From contig DATJZY010000035.1 in the NCBI GenBank assembly GCA_035577985.1, forward strand, positions 1 through 64,000: DNA of 64,000 bases, in the 5' to 3' direction. This document shows positions 1-8,848 of this stretch, piece after piece. A program made the translations under genes and the position numbers. This DNA comes from Candidatus Eisenbacteria bacterium. GTDB taxonomy: Bacteria; Desulfobacterota; Binatia; DP-6. How positions within the stretch are numbered: the first letter of the stretch is position 1; each line of letters opens with the position of its first letter. The notes under the pieces were generated by a model. The model was not told where the DNA came from. It saw nothing but the letters and a program-made list of their open reading frames with translations, and did not search any database.

Positions 1-274
1 TGTCGCGGCCAGCAAAGCTGGCGCGACAGGCTTGGCACGCCCGCCACGCCGCCCGGCAGGACCTGACTGCGGACGGGCGCGACCTGCGTCGTCACTCTCA
101 AGCGCGGGGGCGTCGCCGCGGCATGCGTCCTGCGCACGACGTCTACGCCCGCGCGACCTCGGGTGCGTACCTCGTGTGTCGCGCCAGCTTTGCTGGCCGC
201 GACAGGCCGGTCGCGCGTACCCCGGACGCCACACCCTCGCGTCCTCCCCGGCCCAAGACGGAGTCTTGGGCCGG
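1..274. repeat. Palindromic intergenic repeat, copy 1 (left end cut by window edge)
   Basis: No gene is visible here. Positions 1-28 form a hairpin (stem TGTCGCG, CCAGC; loop AAA), and 177-204 is its exact reverse complement, so two hairpins face each other around a central spacer. The right end (248-274) is a 12-bp perfect stem with loop GGA. The same plan is complete at 23630-23949, which suggests that a left terminal hairpin lies just outside the window. It sits downstream of lpdA. Confidence 0.8.
248..274. terminator. Terminal stem-loop downstream of lpdA
   Basis: CCGGCCCAAGAC pairs perfectly with GTCTTGGGCCGG around loop GGA. It ends one base before the lpdA stop codon region (276-278), so it would be transcribed right after lpdA. 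There is no T-tract, so Rho-independent termination is uncertain. It may instead protect the 3' end or belong to the repeat family. Confidence 0.5.
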
Positions 275-275
275 A

Positions 276-1673
276 TCAAATGTTGATGGTGCGTTTTCCC
301 ACCGCGAGCGCGGCTTCCCTCACCGCTTCGGGAAGCGTCGGGTGCGCGTGGCAGGTGCGCGCGATGTCCTCGGCGCTGGCCGAGAACTCCATCGCGATCG
401 CCGCCTCGGCGATCATGTCCGAGGCGCGCGGCCCGAGGATGCACACGCCGAGCACGCGATCGGTCGTGGCGTCGGCGACGATGCGCGCCTGACCCTCGGT
501 CTCCCCGAGCGCACGCGCCCGGGCGTTGGCCGTGAACGGGAACATCCCGACCGTGACCGCGAGCCCCCGCCGCTTCGCCTCGTCCTCGCCGATGCCGACG
601 CTCGCCAGCTCGGGGAACGTGTAGACGACGTTCGGCACGAGGTCGTAGTCCACGTGCCCCGGCTGCCCGGCCATCATCTCCACGGCGGCGATGCCGTCCT
701 CTTCCGACTTGTGCGCGAGCATCGGCCCCGGGATGCAGTCGCCGATGGCGAAGATGCCGGGGACGCTCGTCTCGAAGCGGGCATCGACGACGATGCGCCC
801 GCGCTCGTCGAGCGTGACGCCCGCCTCGCGCGCGCCGAGCCCTTCGGTGTAGGGCCGGCGGCCGACCGCCACCAGGACGACGTCGACCTCCACGGTCTCG
901 GTCGCGCCGCCCTTCGCCGCGAGCGTCACGCGCACGCCGTCCGTCGTGCGCTCGGCGCCCGTGGCGCCGGTCTCGAGCCGAAAGACGATGCCCTGCTTTT
1001 CGAGCGAGCGCTGGAGGAGCCGCGCGACGGCCTTGTCGAAGGCCGGCACGATCTGCGGCAGGAACTCGACCACCGTCACCTCGGCGCCGAGCCGGCGCCA
1101 CACCGATCCCAGCTCGAGCCCGACCGCGCCGCCGCCGACGACGAGCATCCGCTTGGGAACGCTCGGCAGCGAGAGCGCCTCGGTCGACGAGACGATGCGG
1201 TCGCCGTCGAATGCCAGCCCCCGGAGCGGCGTCGCCTCGCTGCCGGTCGCAATGAGGATCCGCGCCGTCTCCAGCTCCTGCTCGCCGCCCTCCCCTTTCA
1301 CCACGACGCGTCCAGGGCCCGCGATGCGGGCCGTACCGCGCACGCTCTCGATCTTGTGCTTCTTGAAGAGGCCGACGATCCCCTGCGTGAGGCCGCGCAC
1401 CACCTGGGCCTTGCGCGTCATCATGGTCGGAAGGTCGAGCGTCACGCCGGCCACCTTCACGCCGTGGTCTGCGAGCCCGCGCAGCGCGTGCGCGTAGTGC
1501 TCGCTCGAGTCGAGCAGCGCCTTCGACGGGATGCAGCCGACGTTGAGGCAGGTGCCGCCGAGGGTCGGGTCCTTCTCGACGCACACGACCGACATCCCGA
1601 GCTGCGCGGCGCGGATGGCCGCCGTGTAGCCCCCGGGTCCGGCGCCGATCACGACCAGGTCGACGCGCGCCAT
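276..1673 (-). CDS. lpdA: Dihydrolipoyl dehydrogenase (E3)
   Basis: This is the FAD flavoprotein that reoxidises dihydrolipoyl groups of 2-oxoacid dehydrogenase complexes with NAD+. The 465-residue product has the usual length. It opens with the FAD-binding GAGPGG motif (residues 10-15), carries the redox-active disulfide in GGTCLNVGCIPSK (Cys42-Cys47), a central NAD-binding VVGGGAVGLELG segment, and ends with the dimerisation domain holding the catalytic HAHPTLPEAV His-Glu pair. Its ATG overlaps the sucB stop by one base (TGATG), so translation is probably coupled. It is the last gene of a sucA-sucB-lpdA operon, which makes the 2-oxoglutarate complex the likely partner, although E3 is often shared with pyruvate dehydrogenase. 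Confidence 0.97.
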   Translation of the reverse strand: MARVDLVVIGAGPGGYTAAIRAAQLGMSVVCVEKDPTLGGTCLNVGCIPSKALLDSSEHYAHALRGLADHGVKVAGVTLDLPTMMTRKAQVVRGLTQGIVGLFKKHKIESVRGTARIAGPGRVVVKGEGGEQELETARILIATGSEATPLRGLAFDGDRIVSSTEALSLPSVPKRMLVVGGGAVGLELGSVWRRLGAEVTVVEFLPQIVPAFDKAVARLLQRSLEKQGIVFRLETGATGAERTTDGVRVTLAAKGGATETVEVDVVLVAVGRRPYTEGLGAREAGVTLDERGRIVVDARFETSVPGIFAIGDCIPGPMLAHKSEEDGIAAVEMMAGQPGHVDYDLVPNVVYTFPELASVGIGEDEAKRRGLAVTVGMFPFTANARARALGETEGQARIVADATTDRVLGVCILGPRASDMIAEAAIAMEFSASAEDIARTCHAHPTLPEAVREAALAVGKRTINI

Positions 1674-2956
1674 CACACGTCCAGGACGAGCCGCGCGGGG
1701 TCTTCGAGCCGCTCCTTCACGCGCACGAGGAAGGTCACGGCCTGCTCGCCGTCGACCAGCCGGTGATCGTACGACAGCGCGACGTACATCATGGGCCGCA
1801 CGACGACCTGATCCGCGATCACGACCGCCCGCTTCTCGATCTTGTGCATCCCGAGGATGCCGGACTGCGGCGGGTTCAGGATGGGCGTCGAGAGGAGCGA
1901 GCCGTACACGCCGCCGTTCGAGATGGTGAACGTGCCGCCCGCGAGGTCGTCGGGCAGGAGCTTGCCGTCGCGCGCGAGGCCGGCCAGGCGCGCGATCTCG
2001 CGCTCGAGGCCGGCCATCGACAGGAGGTCGGCGTTGCGCACGACCGGCACGACGAGCCCGCGCTCGGTGCCGACCGCGACCCCGAGGTGGACGAAGTCCT
2101 TGTAGACGACGTCGTCGCCGCGAATCTCCGCGTTGACGGCGGGGATCTCGCGCAGCGCGGCGATGCACGCGACCGAGAAGAGCGACATGAAGCCGAGCCC
2201 GATGCCGTGCTTCTTCTCGAAGCGCTCCTTGTACCGGGCGCGGAGGTCCATCACGGCGCTCATGTCGATCTCGTTGAAGGTCGTGAGGATCGCCGCCGTG
2301 TGCTGGGCGGCGACCAGGCGCTCGGCGATGCGCTTGCGGATGCGCGTCATCGGGACGACGCGCTCGGAGCGCGGTTCGGCCGTGGCGGGGTGCGGGGGCA
2401 CCGGGGGGGCGCCGCCTTCGCTCCCCGATAATCGCTCGGGGCGGCGCCCCCCCGGTGCCCCCGCGACCGCCGGTGCCGGCGCGGCGGCGCGCGCGAGGAC
2501 GTCGGCCTTCGTCACCTGGCCGCGCTTGCCGGTGCCGGCGATCGCCGCGGCGTCGATCCCCTTCTCGGCCAGGAGGTGGCGAGCTGCTGGGCCTGGAGCT
2601 GGTGGTGGTGTGCTCGGTGTCGGAGCAGGTGCCGGTTTGCTCGCCGGCCGAGCTTCGCTCGGCGGCGAGGGGGCGGCAGCAGCAGGTGCGGGCGCCGCTG
2701 GTGGAATCGCTTTGGCGGCGGCGCCGTCTTCGATTTCGGCGACGAGCTCGCCGACCTGGACCGTCGAGCCGGCGGGCTTCAGGATCTTCACGACGCCGGC
2801 GTGGTCGGACGGGATCTCCATGTTCGCCTTGTCGGTTTCGAGCTCGAGCAGGACGTCGTCGACCGCGATCGCCTCGCCGTTCTCCTTCGCCCACCGGACG
2901 ATCGTGCCCTCGGTGACCGATTCGCCGAGGCTCGGAATCCGTACCTGGAACGCCAT
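1673..2956 (-). CDS. sucB: 2-oxoglutarate dehydrogenase E2, dihydrolipoyllysine succinyltransferase
   Basis: This enzyme transfers the succinyl group from E1 to CoA through a swinging lipoyl arm. The 427-residue protein has one lipoyl domain (residues 1-77, lipoylated Lys43 in [12 protein letters not shown]), an Ala/Pro-rich linker, a peripheral subunit-binding domain (about 122-160, [21 protein letters not shown]), a second linker and the catalytic domain ending in [13 protein letters not shown] (catalytic His and Asp). A GGGAAGG ribosome site precedes the ATG, and the gene starts 33 bases after sucA. Both linkers contain DNA palindromes (2394-2462 and 2640-2669), and linker codon use looks unlike the domains. 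The N-terminal [12 protein letters not shown]-type sequence and the sucA neighbour favour the succinyl over the acetyl enzyme. Confidence 0.95.
   Translation of the reverse strand: MAFQVRIPSLGESVTEGTIVRWAKENGEAIAVDDVLLELETDKANMEIPSDHAGVVKILKPAGSTVQVGELVAEIEDGAAAKAIPPAAPAPAAAAPSPPSEARPASKPAPAPTPSTPPPAPGPAARHLLAEKGIDAAAIAGTGKRGQVTKADVLARAAAPAPAVAGAPGGRRPERLSGSEGGAPPVPPHPATAEPRSERVVPMTRIRKRIAERLVAAQHTAAILTTFNEIDMSAVMDLRARYKERFEKKHGIGLGFMSLFSVACIAALREIPAVNAEIRGDDVVYKDFVHLGVAVGTERGLVVPVVRNADLLSMAGLEREIARLAGLARDGKLLPDDLAGGTFTISNGGVYGSLLSTPILNPPQSGILGMHKIEKRAVVIADQVVVRPMMYVALSYDHRLVDGEQAVTFLVRVKERLEDPARLVLDV
2394..2462. repeat. Perfect 23-bp inverted repeat inside sucB
   Basis: Bases 2394-2416 are the exact reverse complement of 2440-2462, with a 23-base loop. 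The palindrome lies in the coding sequence for the linker between the subunit-binding and catalytic domains of E2 and keeps the frame open. It reads as Gly/Pro/Arg-rich residues with no family conservation that I recognise. Confidence 0.85.
2640..2669. repeat. Hairpin inside sucB linker between lipoyl and E3-binding domains
   Basis: CTCGCCGGCCGAG pairs with CTCGGCGGCGAG around CTTCG, with one bulged base. It is the second palindrome placed in a flexible linker of the same gene. Confidence 0.6.
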
Positions 2957-2989
2957 GCGCCCTTCCCTGGTGCGTCGTGCTCGCGCGCG

Positions 2990-5779
2990 CTAGCGCGCGA
3001 GGGCGCGCCCCACGAACTCGGCCTCCTCGGCCTGGTGCACCTTGTAGGAGCCGGTTGCCGGGCTCGCCGCGGCGTCGCGACCGATGTACGTGAGCGTGCC
3101 GCCGTCGGGCAGGAGCCGGCGAAGGCGCGGCTCCATGAACGTCCATGCGCCCATGTTCTGCGGCTCTTCCTGCACCCAGCAGATCTGCCGCGCGCCCGCA
3201 TACTGTGCGAGGATCGCCTTCAGCTCCTGGTGCGGGAACGGATGGAGCTGCTCGACCCGCACGATCGCCACGCTCGCCTGCGCGCGCTCGCGCCGCTCGT
3301 GCAGCAGCGTGTAGTACACCTTGCCGCTGCACAAGAGCACGCGCGTCACCTTCGTCGCGTCGAGCGCGAACCCCGCCTCGGGCGCGCCGGTGCGTGCCGG
3401 GTCGTCGATCACCGTCTGGAAGGCGCCGTCGGTGAAATCGCGCAGGCTCGAGACGGCGGCCTTGTGACGGAGCAGGCTCTTCGGGCTCATCACGACGAGG
3501 GGCTTGCGGAAGCTTCGCTTCATCTGCCGGCGCAGGGCGTGGAAGTAGTTGGCCGGCGTGCTGAGGTTCACGACCTGCATGTTGTCGTCGGCGCAGAGCT
3601 GCAGGTAGCGCTCGAGGCGCCCGCTCGAGTGCTCGGGCCCCTGGCCCTCGTAGCCGTGCGGCAGGAGCAGGACGATGCCGCTGCAGCGCTGCCACTTCGA
3701 CTCCGAGCAGGCGATGAACTGATCGATGATCACCTGCGCGCCGTTGGCGAAGTCGCCGAACTGCGCCTCCCACACGACCAGCTTGTGCGGCTCGGCGACG
3801 CTGAAGCCGAACTCGAACCCGAGGACGGCGTTCTCCGAGAGCATGCTGTCGAGGATCAGCACGTGGCCCTGGGTGGGGCGGATGGCGTTCAGCGGCGTGA
3901 AGCGTGCGTCGGTCTCGACGTCGTGCAGCACCGCATGGCGATGGCTGAACGTGCCGCGCCCGCTGTCCTGGCCGCTCATGCGGATGCCGACACCTTCGAG
4001 CGCGAGCGTGCCGAGCGCCAGCGCCTCGCCGCACCCCCAATCGATCTTGCCGTCCGGCGTGACCATGTCGCGCCGCTGCTCGAGGAGCCTCACCGCCTTC
4101 GGCAGCGGCGTGAAGCCGCTCGGCACGCGCGGCAGCGCCGCCGCCACTTCCTCGAGCAGCTCGGCCGGCACGCGCGTGTCCGCCGTCCAGTCGTCGCCGG
4201 CCCAGGTGAGCCCCTTCCACAGGCCGCCGAACGCGAACACCGGCTGGCGCGGCATGAAGTCGCGCGCGTAGCTCTGCGCGTCGCCCATGAGCTCGCGGAA
4301 TTCCGCGATGCGGCGGTCGGCGTCGTCGGCGCTCGCGACGCCGGCGGCTTCGAGACGCCGGCGGTAGATGGCGAGCGGCGTCGGATGCGCGGCGATCTGG
4401 CGGTACATGACGGGCTGGGTGAAGGTCGGATCGTCGAGCTCGTTGTGGCCGTGACGGCGGTAGCACACGAGGTTGATGAACACGTCCTTCTTGAACGCCT
4501 GCCGGAACGCGATCGCGAGGCGCGCCGCCTGCACCGCCGCCTCGGGATCGTCGCCGTTCACGTGGAAGATGGGCGCCTGAATGATCTTGCCCACGTCGCT
4601 CGGCTGCCCCGTGAAGCGGTAGAACTCGGGCGGGGTCGTGAAGCCGATCTGGTTGTTGACGATGATGTGGATCGTGCCGCCGGAGCGGTAGCCCGTGAGC
4701 TCGGAGAGCCACAGCGTCTCGGCGACCACGCCCTGTCCGGTGAACGCCGCGTCGCCGTGCATGAGGATCGGCACCACCTGCGCGCGTTCCTTGTCCTGCA
4801 TGCGGTTCTGCTTCGCGCGCACCATGCCCTCGATGACCGGATTGACGGCTTCGAGGTGGCTCGGGTTCGGCGACAGCGAGAGATGCACCTTTTGTCCCGC
4901 CGCCGTCGTGTGATCCCGCGAGTAGCCGAGGTGGTACTTGACGTCGCCGTCACCCGTCGCTTCCCTGGCGAGCAGCGCGCCCTCGAACTCGGCGACGATC
5001 ATCTCGTAGGGCTTGCGCAGCACGTTCGCGAGCACGTTCAGGCGCCCGCGGTGCGGCATGCCGAAGACCATCTCGACGACGCCGTGCTCGGCGCCGGTTT
5101 CGATGAGGGTGTGCAGCATCGGCACGAGCGCATCGGCGCCCTCGAGCGAGAAGCGCTTCGCGGTCGGATACTTCAGCTGGAAGAACTGCTCGAGGCCTTC
5201 GGCCGTGACCAGGTGCTGCAGGATCTGCAGCCGACTCTCGGCGGAGAGCGCGGGCGTGTTGCACGTCGGCTCCATGCGATCCTGCAGCCAGTGGCGCTGC
5301 TCGGCTTGCTGGATGTGGAGGTACTCGACCGCGAACGTCCGGCAGTAGGTCGCCTGCAGGCGCTCGATCAGCTCGCGCAGCGGCAGGCGGTCGGCACCCT
5401 TGAACGGCGCGGCGTCGACCACGCGATCGAGGTCCGCGTCGGAAAAGCCGAACTCGTCGGCGTCGAGCATCGGGTGGACCGGCGGCGCCGGCGCGAGCGG
5501 ATTCAGGTGCGCCATCAAGTGGCCGAGCTCGCGGTACGCCTGCACGAGCCCGTACACGCCGAGGACCCGCACCTCGCCGGTGTCGACGATCGCCTGCGCG
5601 CCGGCGCCGTTCCCGAGCTCGGCGGCGGGTCCGTGCCCGTTGCCGTCGACGCCGAGGTCGAAGCCGGCGAAGAAGATGGCCCAGCGCTCGTCGACCGACG
5701 CGGGATCCTCCTTCCAGCGACGATACTGATCCGCGACGTAATCCTTGTTCGCGAGCGAGACGGCCTCGAAGCCACGCAT
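2990..5779 (-). CDS. sucA: 2-oxoglutarate dehydrogenase E1 component
   Basis: This is the thiamine-diphosphate enzyme that decarboxylates 2-oxoglutarate and succinylates the lipoyl arm of E2 in the citric acid cycle. The 929-residue product shows the family's FGMPHRGRLNVLAN segment, the TPP/Mg loop in HGDAAFTGQGVVAETLWL, NNQIGFTT, and C-terminal KVYYTLLHER and EEPQNMGAW blocks. The start at 5779 is chosen because AAAAGGGAGA lies eight bases upstream and MRGFEAVSLANKDYVADQY matches the usual E1 opening. The open frame continues upstream to 5887 without family likeness. It is the first gene of the operon, and its promoter must lie in the 73-base gap shared with the divergent small gene at 5853. 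Confidence 0.96.
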   Translation of the reverse strand: MRGFEAVSLANKDYVADQYRRWKEDPASVDERWAIFFAGFDLGVDGNGHGPAAELGNGAGAQAIVDTGEVRVLGVYGLVQAYRELGHLMAHLNPLAPAPPVHPMLDADEFGFSDADLDRVVDAAPFKGADRLPLRELIERLQATYCRTFAVEYLHIQQAEQRHWLQDRMEPTCNTPALSAESRLQILQHLVTAEGLEQFFQLKYPTAKRFSLEGADALVPMLHTLIETGAEHGVVEMVFGMPHRGRLNVLANVLRKPYEMIVAEFEGALLAREATGDGDVKYHLGYSRDHTTAAGQKVHLSLSPNPSHLEAVNPVIEGMVRAKQNRMQDKERAQVVPILMHGDAAFTGQGVVAETLWLSELTGYRSGGTIHIIVNNQIGFTTPPEFYRFTGQPSDVGKIIQAPIFHVNGDDPEAAVQAARLAIAFRQAFKKDVFINLVCYRRHGHNELDDPTFTQPVMYRQIAAHPTPLAIYRRRLEAAGVASADDADRRIAEFRELMGDAQSYARDFMPRQPVFAFGGLWKGLTWAGDDWTADTRVPAELLEEVAAALPRVPSGFTPLPKAVRLLEQRRDMVTPDGKIDWGCGEALALGTLALEGVGIRMSGQDSGRGTFSHRHAVLHDVETDARFTPLNAIRPTQGHVLILDSMLSENAVLGFEFGFSVAEPHKLVVWEAQFGDFANGAQVIIDQFIACSESKWQRCSGIVLLLPHGYEGQGPEHSSGRLERYLQLCADDNMQVVNLSTPANYFHALRRQMKRSFRKPLVVMSPKSLLRHKAAVSSLRDFTDGAFQTVIDDPARTGAPEAGFALDATKVTRVLLCSGKVYYTLLHERRERAQASVAIVRVEQLHPFPHQELKAILAQYAGARQICWVQEEPQNMGAWTFMEPRLRRLLPDGGTLTYIGRDAAASPATGSYKVHQAEEAEFVGRALAR

Positions 5780-5852
5780 GTGCGGTCTCCCTTTTAGCCA
5801 GCGCGCAGATGAGTCGCCACCCTGGCCGCTCCGTGGTAGTTCCGGGCCGGCG

Positions 5853-6149
5853 ATGGACTGGAGCCGGGTCGTCTTCACCAAGCACATGACCGAGGCGGCC
5901 GCCCTGGTCGCCGAGTGTCAGGTCGTGCTCGACTTCTCGCCGGGGCCGCGGGCCACGTACGAGATGAGGGTCTACCGGGTCCTCAAGGGATCGGGTGCGC
6001 CGTTCTTCGCCACCGGCGAGCGGCGCGACGATGCGTCCACGGGTTTCCGCCCGCTCGGCGAGGGCGCGTCGCCGGAAGAGGCGCTGCAGGCGTGCCTCGA
6101 GGCGGCCGGCGTCTACCATCGGCGCCAGGAGCGACAGGGCAGCATCTGA
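5853..6149 (+). CDS. Small conserved-looking hypothetical protein (98 aa)
   Basis: This is a soluble 98-residue protein with no signal peptide, membrane segment or cofactor motif. It has an N-terminal alpha/beta part with YEMRVYRVLKG, then FFATGERRDD, GFRPLGEGASPEEALQAC and LEAAGVYHRR. I recall short uncharacterised proteins of this shape but cannot name a family. The start ATG follows CCGGCG with no clear ribosome site. It is divergent from sucA (73-base gap) and 44 bases upstream of the FKBP gene, so it may begin that transcript. Codon-position GC bias looks like a real gene. Confidence 0.7.
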   Translation: MDWSRVVFTKHMTEAAALVAECQVVLDFSPGPRATYEMRVYRVLKGSGAPFFATGERRDDASTGFRPLGEGASPEEALQACLEAAGVYHRRQERQGSI

Positions 6150-6193
6150 ACACGCGGCTTGCACCCGGGGCGAGTCGCCGCTAAGCGGGCCGG

Positions 6194-6889
6194 ATGCGAT
6201 ACCTTCTCGTGCTGGCGCTCACCGCGGTCCTCGTCCACCCCGTCCTCGCAGCAGATCCGCAGACCGACGATCAGAAGGCGTTCTACGCCCTCGGGGTCGG
6301 GCTCTCCAAGCAGCTCACCAAGATCCAGCCCCTGTCGCCGGAAGAGATCCAGATGATCACGACCGGTTTCGCCGATTCGCTCGAGGGCAAGCCCATCAAG
6401 GCTGACCCGGACACGTTCGGGCCGAAGATCCAGGAGATCGCGACCAAGCGGTGGGCCGCCGCAGGCGAAGCCGAGAAGAAGAAGGGACAGGAGTTCCTCG
6501 AGAAGGCCGCCAAGGAGAAGGGCGCGAAGAAGACCGAGTCGGGCCTGATCTATCAGGAGATCACCGCCGGCAAGGGCGACTCCCCGAAGGCGAGCGACAC
6601 GGTGAAGGTGAACTACCGCGGTACGCTCATCGACGGCACCGAGTTCGACAGCTCGTACAAGCGGAACCAGCCTGCGACGTTCCCGCTCTCGGGCGTCATC
6701 AAGTGCTGGACCGAGGGCGTGCAGCTCATGAAGCCCGGCGGCAAGGCGAAGCTCGTCTGCCCCTCCGACATCGCCTACGGCGAGCGCGGCGCGCCGCCGC
6801 ACATCAAGCCCGGCTCGACGCTCGTGTTCGAGGTCGAGCTGCTCGAGGTCGGAGGCGGCGGCGACAAGCCCGCCGCCGACAAGAAGTGA
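6194..6889 (+). CDS. FKBP-type peptidyl-prolyl cis-trans isomerase, exported
   Basis: This enzyme catalyses cis-trans isomerisation of Xaa-Pro bonds, assisting folding of exported proteins. It is 231 residues long. Residues 1-19 are a signal peptide ending VLA-AD. Residues about 20-115 form the charged helical dimerisation domain of the FkpA/Mip group (QKAFYALGVGLSKQLTK). Residues about 118-220 form the FKBP domain with VKVNYRGTLIDGTEFDSS, VIKCWTEGVQLMKPGGKAKLVCPS and IAYGERG. A His/Asp/Lys tail follows. The stop codon overlaps the GTG start of the selenoprotein gene (GTGA), which indicates coupled translation. A periplasmic location is expected. Confidence 0.93.
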   Translation: MRYLLVLALTAVLVHPVLAADPQTDDQKAFYALGVGLSKQLTKIQPLSPEEIQMITTGFADSLEGKPIKADPDTFGPKIQEIATKRWAAAGEAEKKKGQEFLEKAAKEKGAKKTESGLIYQEITAGKGDSPKASDTVKVNYRGTLIDGTEFDSSYKRNQPATFPLSGVIKCWTEGVQLMKPGGKAKLVCPSDIAYGERGAPPHIKPGSTLVFEVELLEVGGGGDKPAADKK

Positions 6890-7929
6890 CGTTCACGCTC
6901 CTCGACGAGACGCGCCCGCTCACGGTCGATGCGCGGATCGACGGGGACCGCGTGCGTCTCCCCCGAGCGGCCGTCCGTGACGCGCTCGGCTGGGAGCTGA
7001 AACCGCAGGGGCTCTGTCGCGGCGAGCGGTGCGTGCTCGTCCTGGCCCCTGCCGAGCTCATCCGGGACGGCGACGTCGACCTCGCGGCGTTGGCGAAGCT
7101 GCTCGGCCGTCCGCTCGCGCTCGATGCGGCGGAAGGCGCGGCCTGTCTCGGCGCCGCCGCGGACGAGCGTGCGGAGCGCCTGCGGTCGCTCGACGCGCCC
7201 GACTTCACGCTCCCCGACGTGAACGGGCGTCCGCACACGCTGTCGGGTTTTCGCGGCAAGAAGGTCCTGCTCGTCGCCTGGGCCTCCTGGTGAGGCTGCC
7301 GTTACGACCTGCCGGTCTGGCAGGCCCTGTCCGAAGAGCTGGCTGACCGGGGCCTCGTCGTGCTCACCGTCGCGCTCGATCGCAGCGCCGACGACGCCCG
7401 TCCGTGGATCGAGGCCGCGAAGACGACGCATCCTTCGCTCGTCGACAGCGAGCACGTGGTGGCGGATCTCTTCCGCATCGTCAACGTGCCGACCGGCATC
7501 TGGATCGACGAGCGCGGCCGCATCGTCCGCCCGAACGACGCGGTCTTCGGCACCGACACGTTCGTCGAGATGCACGGCATCGCGTCCGGACCGCATCTGG
7601 AAGCGCTCCGCGCGTGGGTGACGGCGGGCGCCGCCCCCTTCGCCACCGCCGACGACGTGCGCGCCCACCAGGTGCTGCCGACCGCCGAGGAGCAACTGGC
7701 CCGCGCCGAGTTCACGCTCGCCTGGCACTTGCACCGCCGCGGACGCATCGAAGCGGCGGAGCGGCATTTCCTGCGGGCGGGCGAGCTCGCTCCCCACGAC
7801 TGGACGATCCGCCGCGGCTCGATGCCGATCCGCGGCCTCGACCCGATGGGCGAGGCCCTGATCCCGCTCTGGAACGAATGGGCCGCCGCGGGGATGCCGT
7901 ACTATCCTCCCATGAAGCCGCGCGGCTGA
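6886..7929 (+). CDS. Thioredoxin-fold redoxin selenoprotein, in-frame TGA (Sec136)
   Basis: The frame is open from GTG 6886 to 7929 except for a TGA at 7291-7293. It falls exactly at the redox centre, WASW-U-GC-RYDLP, where TlpA/redoxin proteins carry a catalytic Cys. Reading TGA as selenocysteine gives a 347-residue protein with Sec136 and Cys138. Residues about 1-95 are an unfamiliar N-terminal domain with its own Cys pair (GLCRGERCVLVLAP). Residues 103-230 are the redoxin fold (APDFTLPDVNGRPHTLSGFRGKKVLLVAWASW; VNVPTGIWIDERG with the cis-Pro). Residues about 255-347 are a helical tail (ARAEFTLAWHLHRRGRIEAAERHFLRAGEL) like a tetratricopeptide unit. The hairpin at 7308-7324 supports Sec insertion. 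Translation is coupled to the FKBP gene. No export signal is visible after the GTG. Confidence 0.88.
7291..7330 (+). promoter_or_regulatory. Sec codon and bacterial SECIS element
   Basis: After the TGA (7291-7293), CCTGCC (7308-7313) and GGCAGG (7319-7324) form a six-pair stem closing the loop GGTCT (7314-7318). The apical GG lies 20-21 bases from the TGA, inside the spacing known for bacterial SECIS elements. As I recall it, the loop equals the GGUCU loop of E. coli fdhF that binds SelB. Confidence 0.82.
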
Positions 7930-7972
7930 TCGGGTCACGAGCCGTTCGATCAAGTCCGCCCCGGCGACCGCC

Positions 7973-7978
7973 GATAGT
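7973..7978 (+). promoter_or_regulatory. -10 box, leaderless zinc-ribbon transcript
   Basis: GATAGT is followed seven bases later by GTG 7986. The same GATAGTCGTGGTG string recurs before the aldolase gene (19300). No convincing -35 was found. Confidence 0.45.
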
Positions 7979-7985
7979 CGTGGTG

Positions 7986-8837
7986 GTGTCGACCGGAGCC
8001 CAATCGCCGGTGGGTCGTCTCGTCGCCTGCCCGAGCTGCCACGCGCAGTTCGACGCGACGGGTGTCCGGGGCGAGTCATTTCTCTGTCACTGCGGCGCGC
8101 GGGTGAAGAGCGCGGCGCCCGTGGCGGTCGACGCGCCGGTGCGGCGGTGCAGCGCCTGCGGCGCCACCCTCGAGGCCGGCGCGGAGAAGTGCGGCTATTG
8201 CGGGTCGCCGGTCGGCGCGGGGGCCGGGCGGCTCGTCTGTCCCGAGTGCTTCGCGCGCAACGCCGGCCAGGCGCGTTTCTGCTCCGCTTGCGGCGTCGCC
8301 TTCCGCCCGCAGCCGGTGCTGAGCCAGGGCGATCCGGTCGCCTGCCCCGTCTGCAAGACCGATCTCGCCATGCGCAGCGTCGCGGGGCTCGCGGTGCAAG
8401 AGTGCGAGACGTGTCGCGGCCTCTGGGTGCCGACGGCGAACTTCGACGCGCTGGTCGCACAGGCGCGCGAGCACCAGGCCCCGGACGCGACCGACGGGCT
8501 CCACGCGGCGCCGATCGACAGGCCCCGGGCGGCGAACGCGGTCACGTATCGCCCCTGCCCCGTGTGCCGGCAGCCGATGAACCGCAAGAACTTCGCGCGC
8601 GTCTCGGGCGTCATCGTCGACTGGTGCCGCGCGCATGGCACCTGGCTCGATGCGAACGAGCTCGAGCACATCGCCGCCTTCGTCGCCGACGGCGGCATGC
8701 AGCGGACCGCCGAGCTGGAGAAGGCCGAGGAACGCGACCGCGCCGCGATGGAGCTGCTGAAGACGATGCAGGCGCCGCCCGTCGGCGTCGCCGAATCGGA
8801 CTCGTTCGCCGACCTGCTGACCGCCTTGCTCAAGTGA
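7986..8837 (+). CDS. Multi-zinc-ribbon protein with TFIIB-type zinc fingers
   Basis: This is a roughly 283-residue soluble protein built of Cys pairs. The order is CPSC/CHCG, CSAC/CGYC, CPEC/CSAC (double zinc ribbon), then two TFIIB-like fingers, CPVCKTDL..CETCRGLW and CPVCRQPMNRK..VDWCRAHGTWLDANELE, and a charged helical tail. Such proteins are thought to be scaffolds or adaptors, and no enzymatic residues are seen. Three tandem GTG codons (7980, 7983, 7986) could start it. I chose 7986 because of the preceding -10 box. It lies 11 bases upstream of the SPFH/GYF gene. Pairing of a TFIIB-finger protein with a YdjI-like SPFH protein suggests one membrane-associated complex, which is an inference. 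Confidence 0.85.
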   Translation: MSTGAQSPVGRLVACPSCHAQFDATGVRGESFLCHCGARVKSAAPVAVDAPVRRCSACGATLEAGAEKCGYCGSPVGAGAGRLVCPECFARNAGQARFCSACGVAFRPQPVLSQGDPVACPVCKTDLAMRSVAGLAVQECETCRGLWVPTANFDALVAQAREHQAPDATDGLHAAPIDRPRAANAVTYRPCPVCRQPMNRKNFARVSGVIVDWCRAHGTWLDANELEHIAAFVADGGMQRTAELEKAEERDRAAMELLKTMQAPPVGVAESDSFADLLTALLK

Positions 8838-8848
8838 AGGAGAGCACC

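Noticed and set aside
276-4712. Very long minus-strand open frame running through lpdA and upstream
   Set aside because: Only the part from 1673 to 276 has family motifs. The rest is an Arg/Pro/Ala-rich shadow of sucB and sucA in another frame, expected in very GC-rich DNA.
7291-7293. Nonsense mutation or pseudogene at the redoxin TGA
   Set aside because: The frame and family similarity continue unbroken after the TGA, the codon replaces the catalytic Cys exactly, and a SECIS-like hairpin follows.
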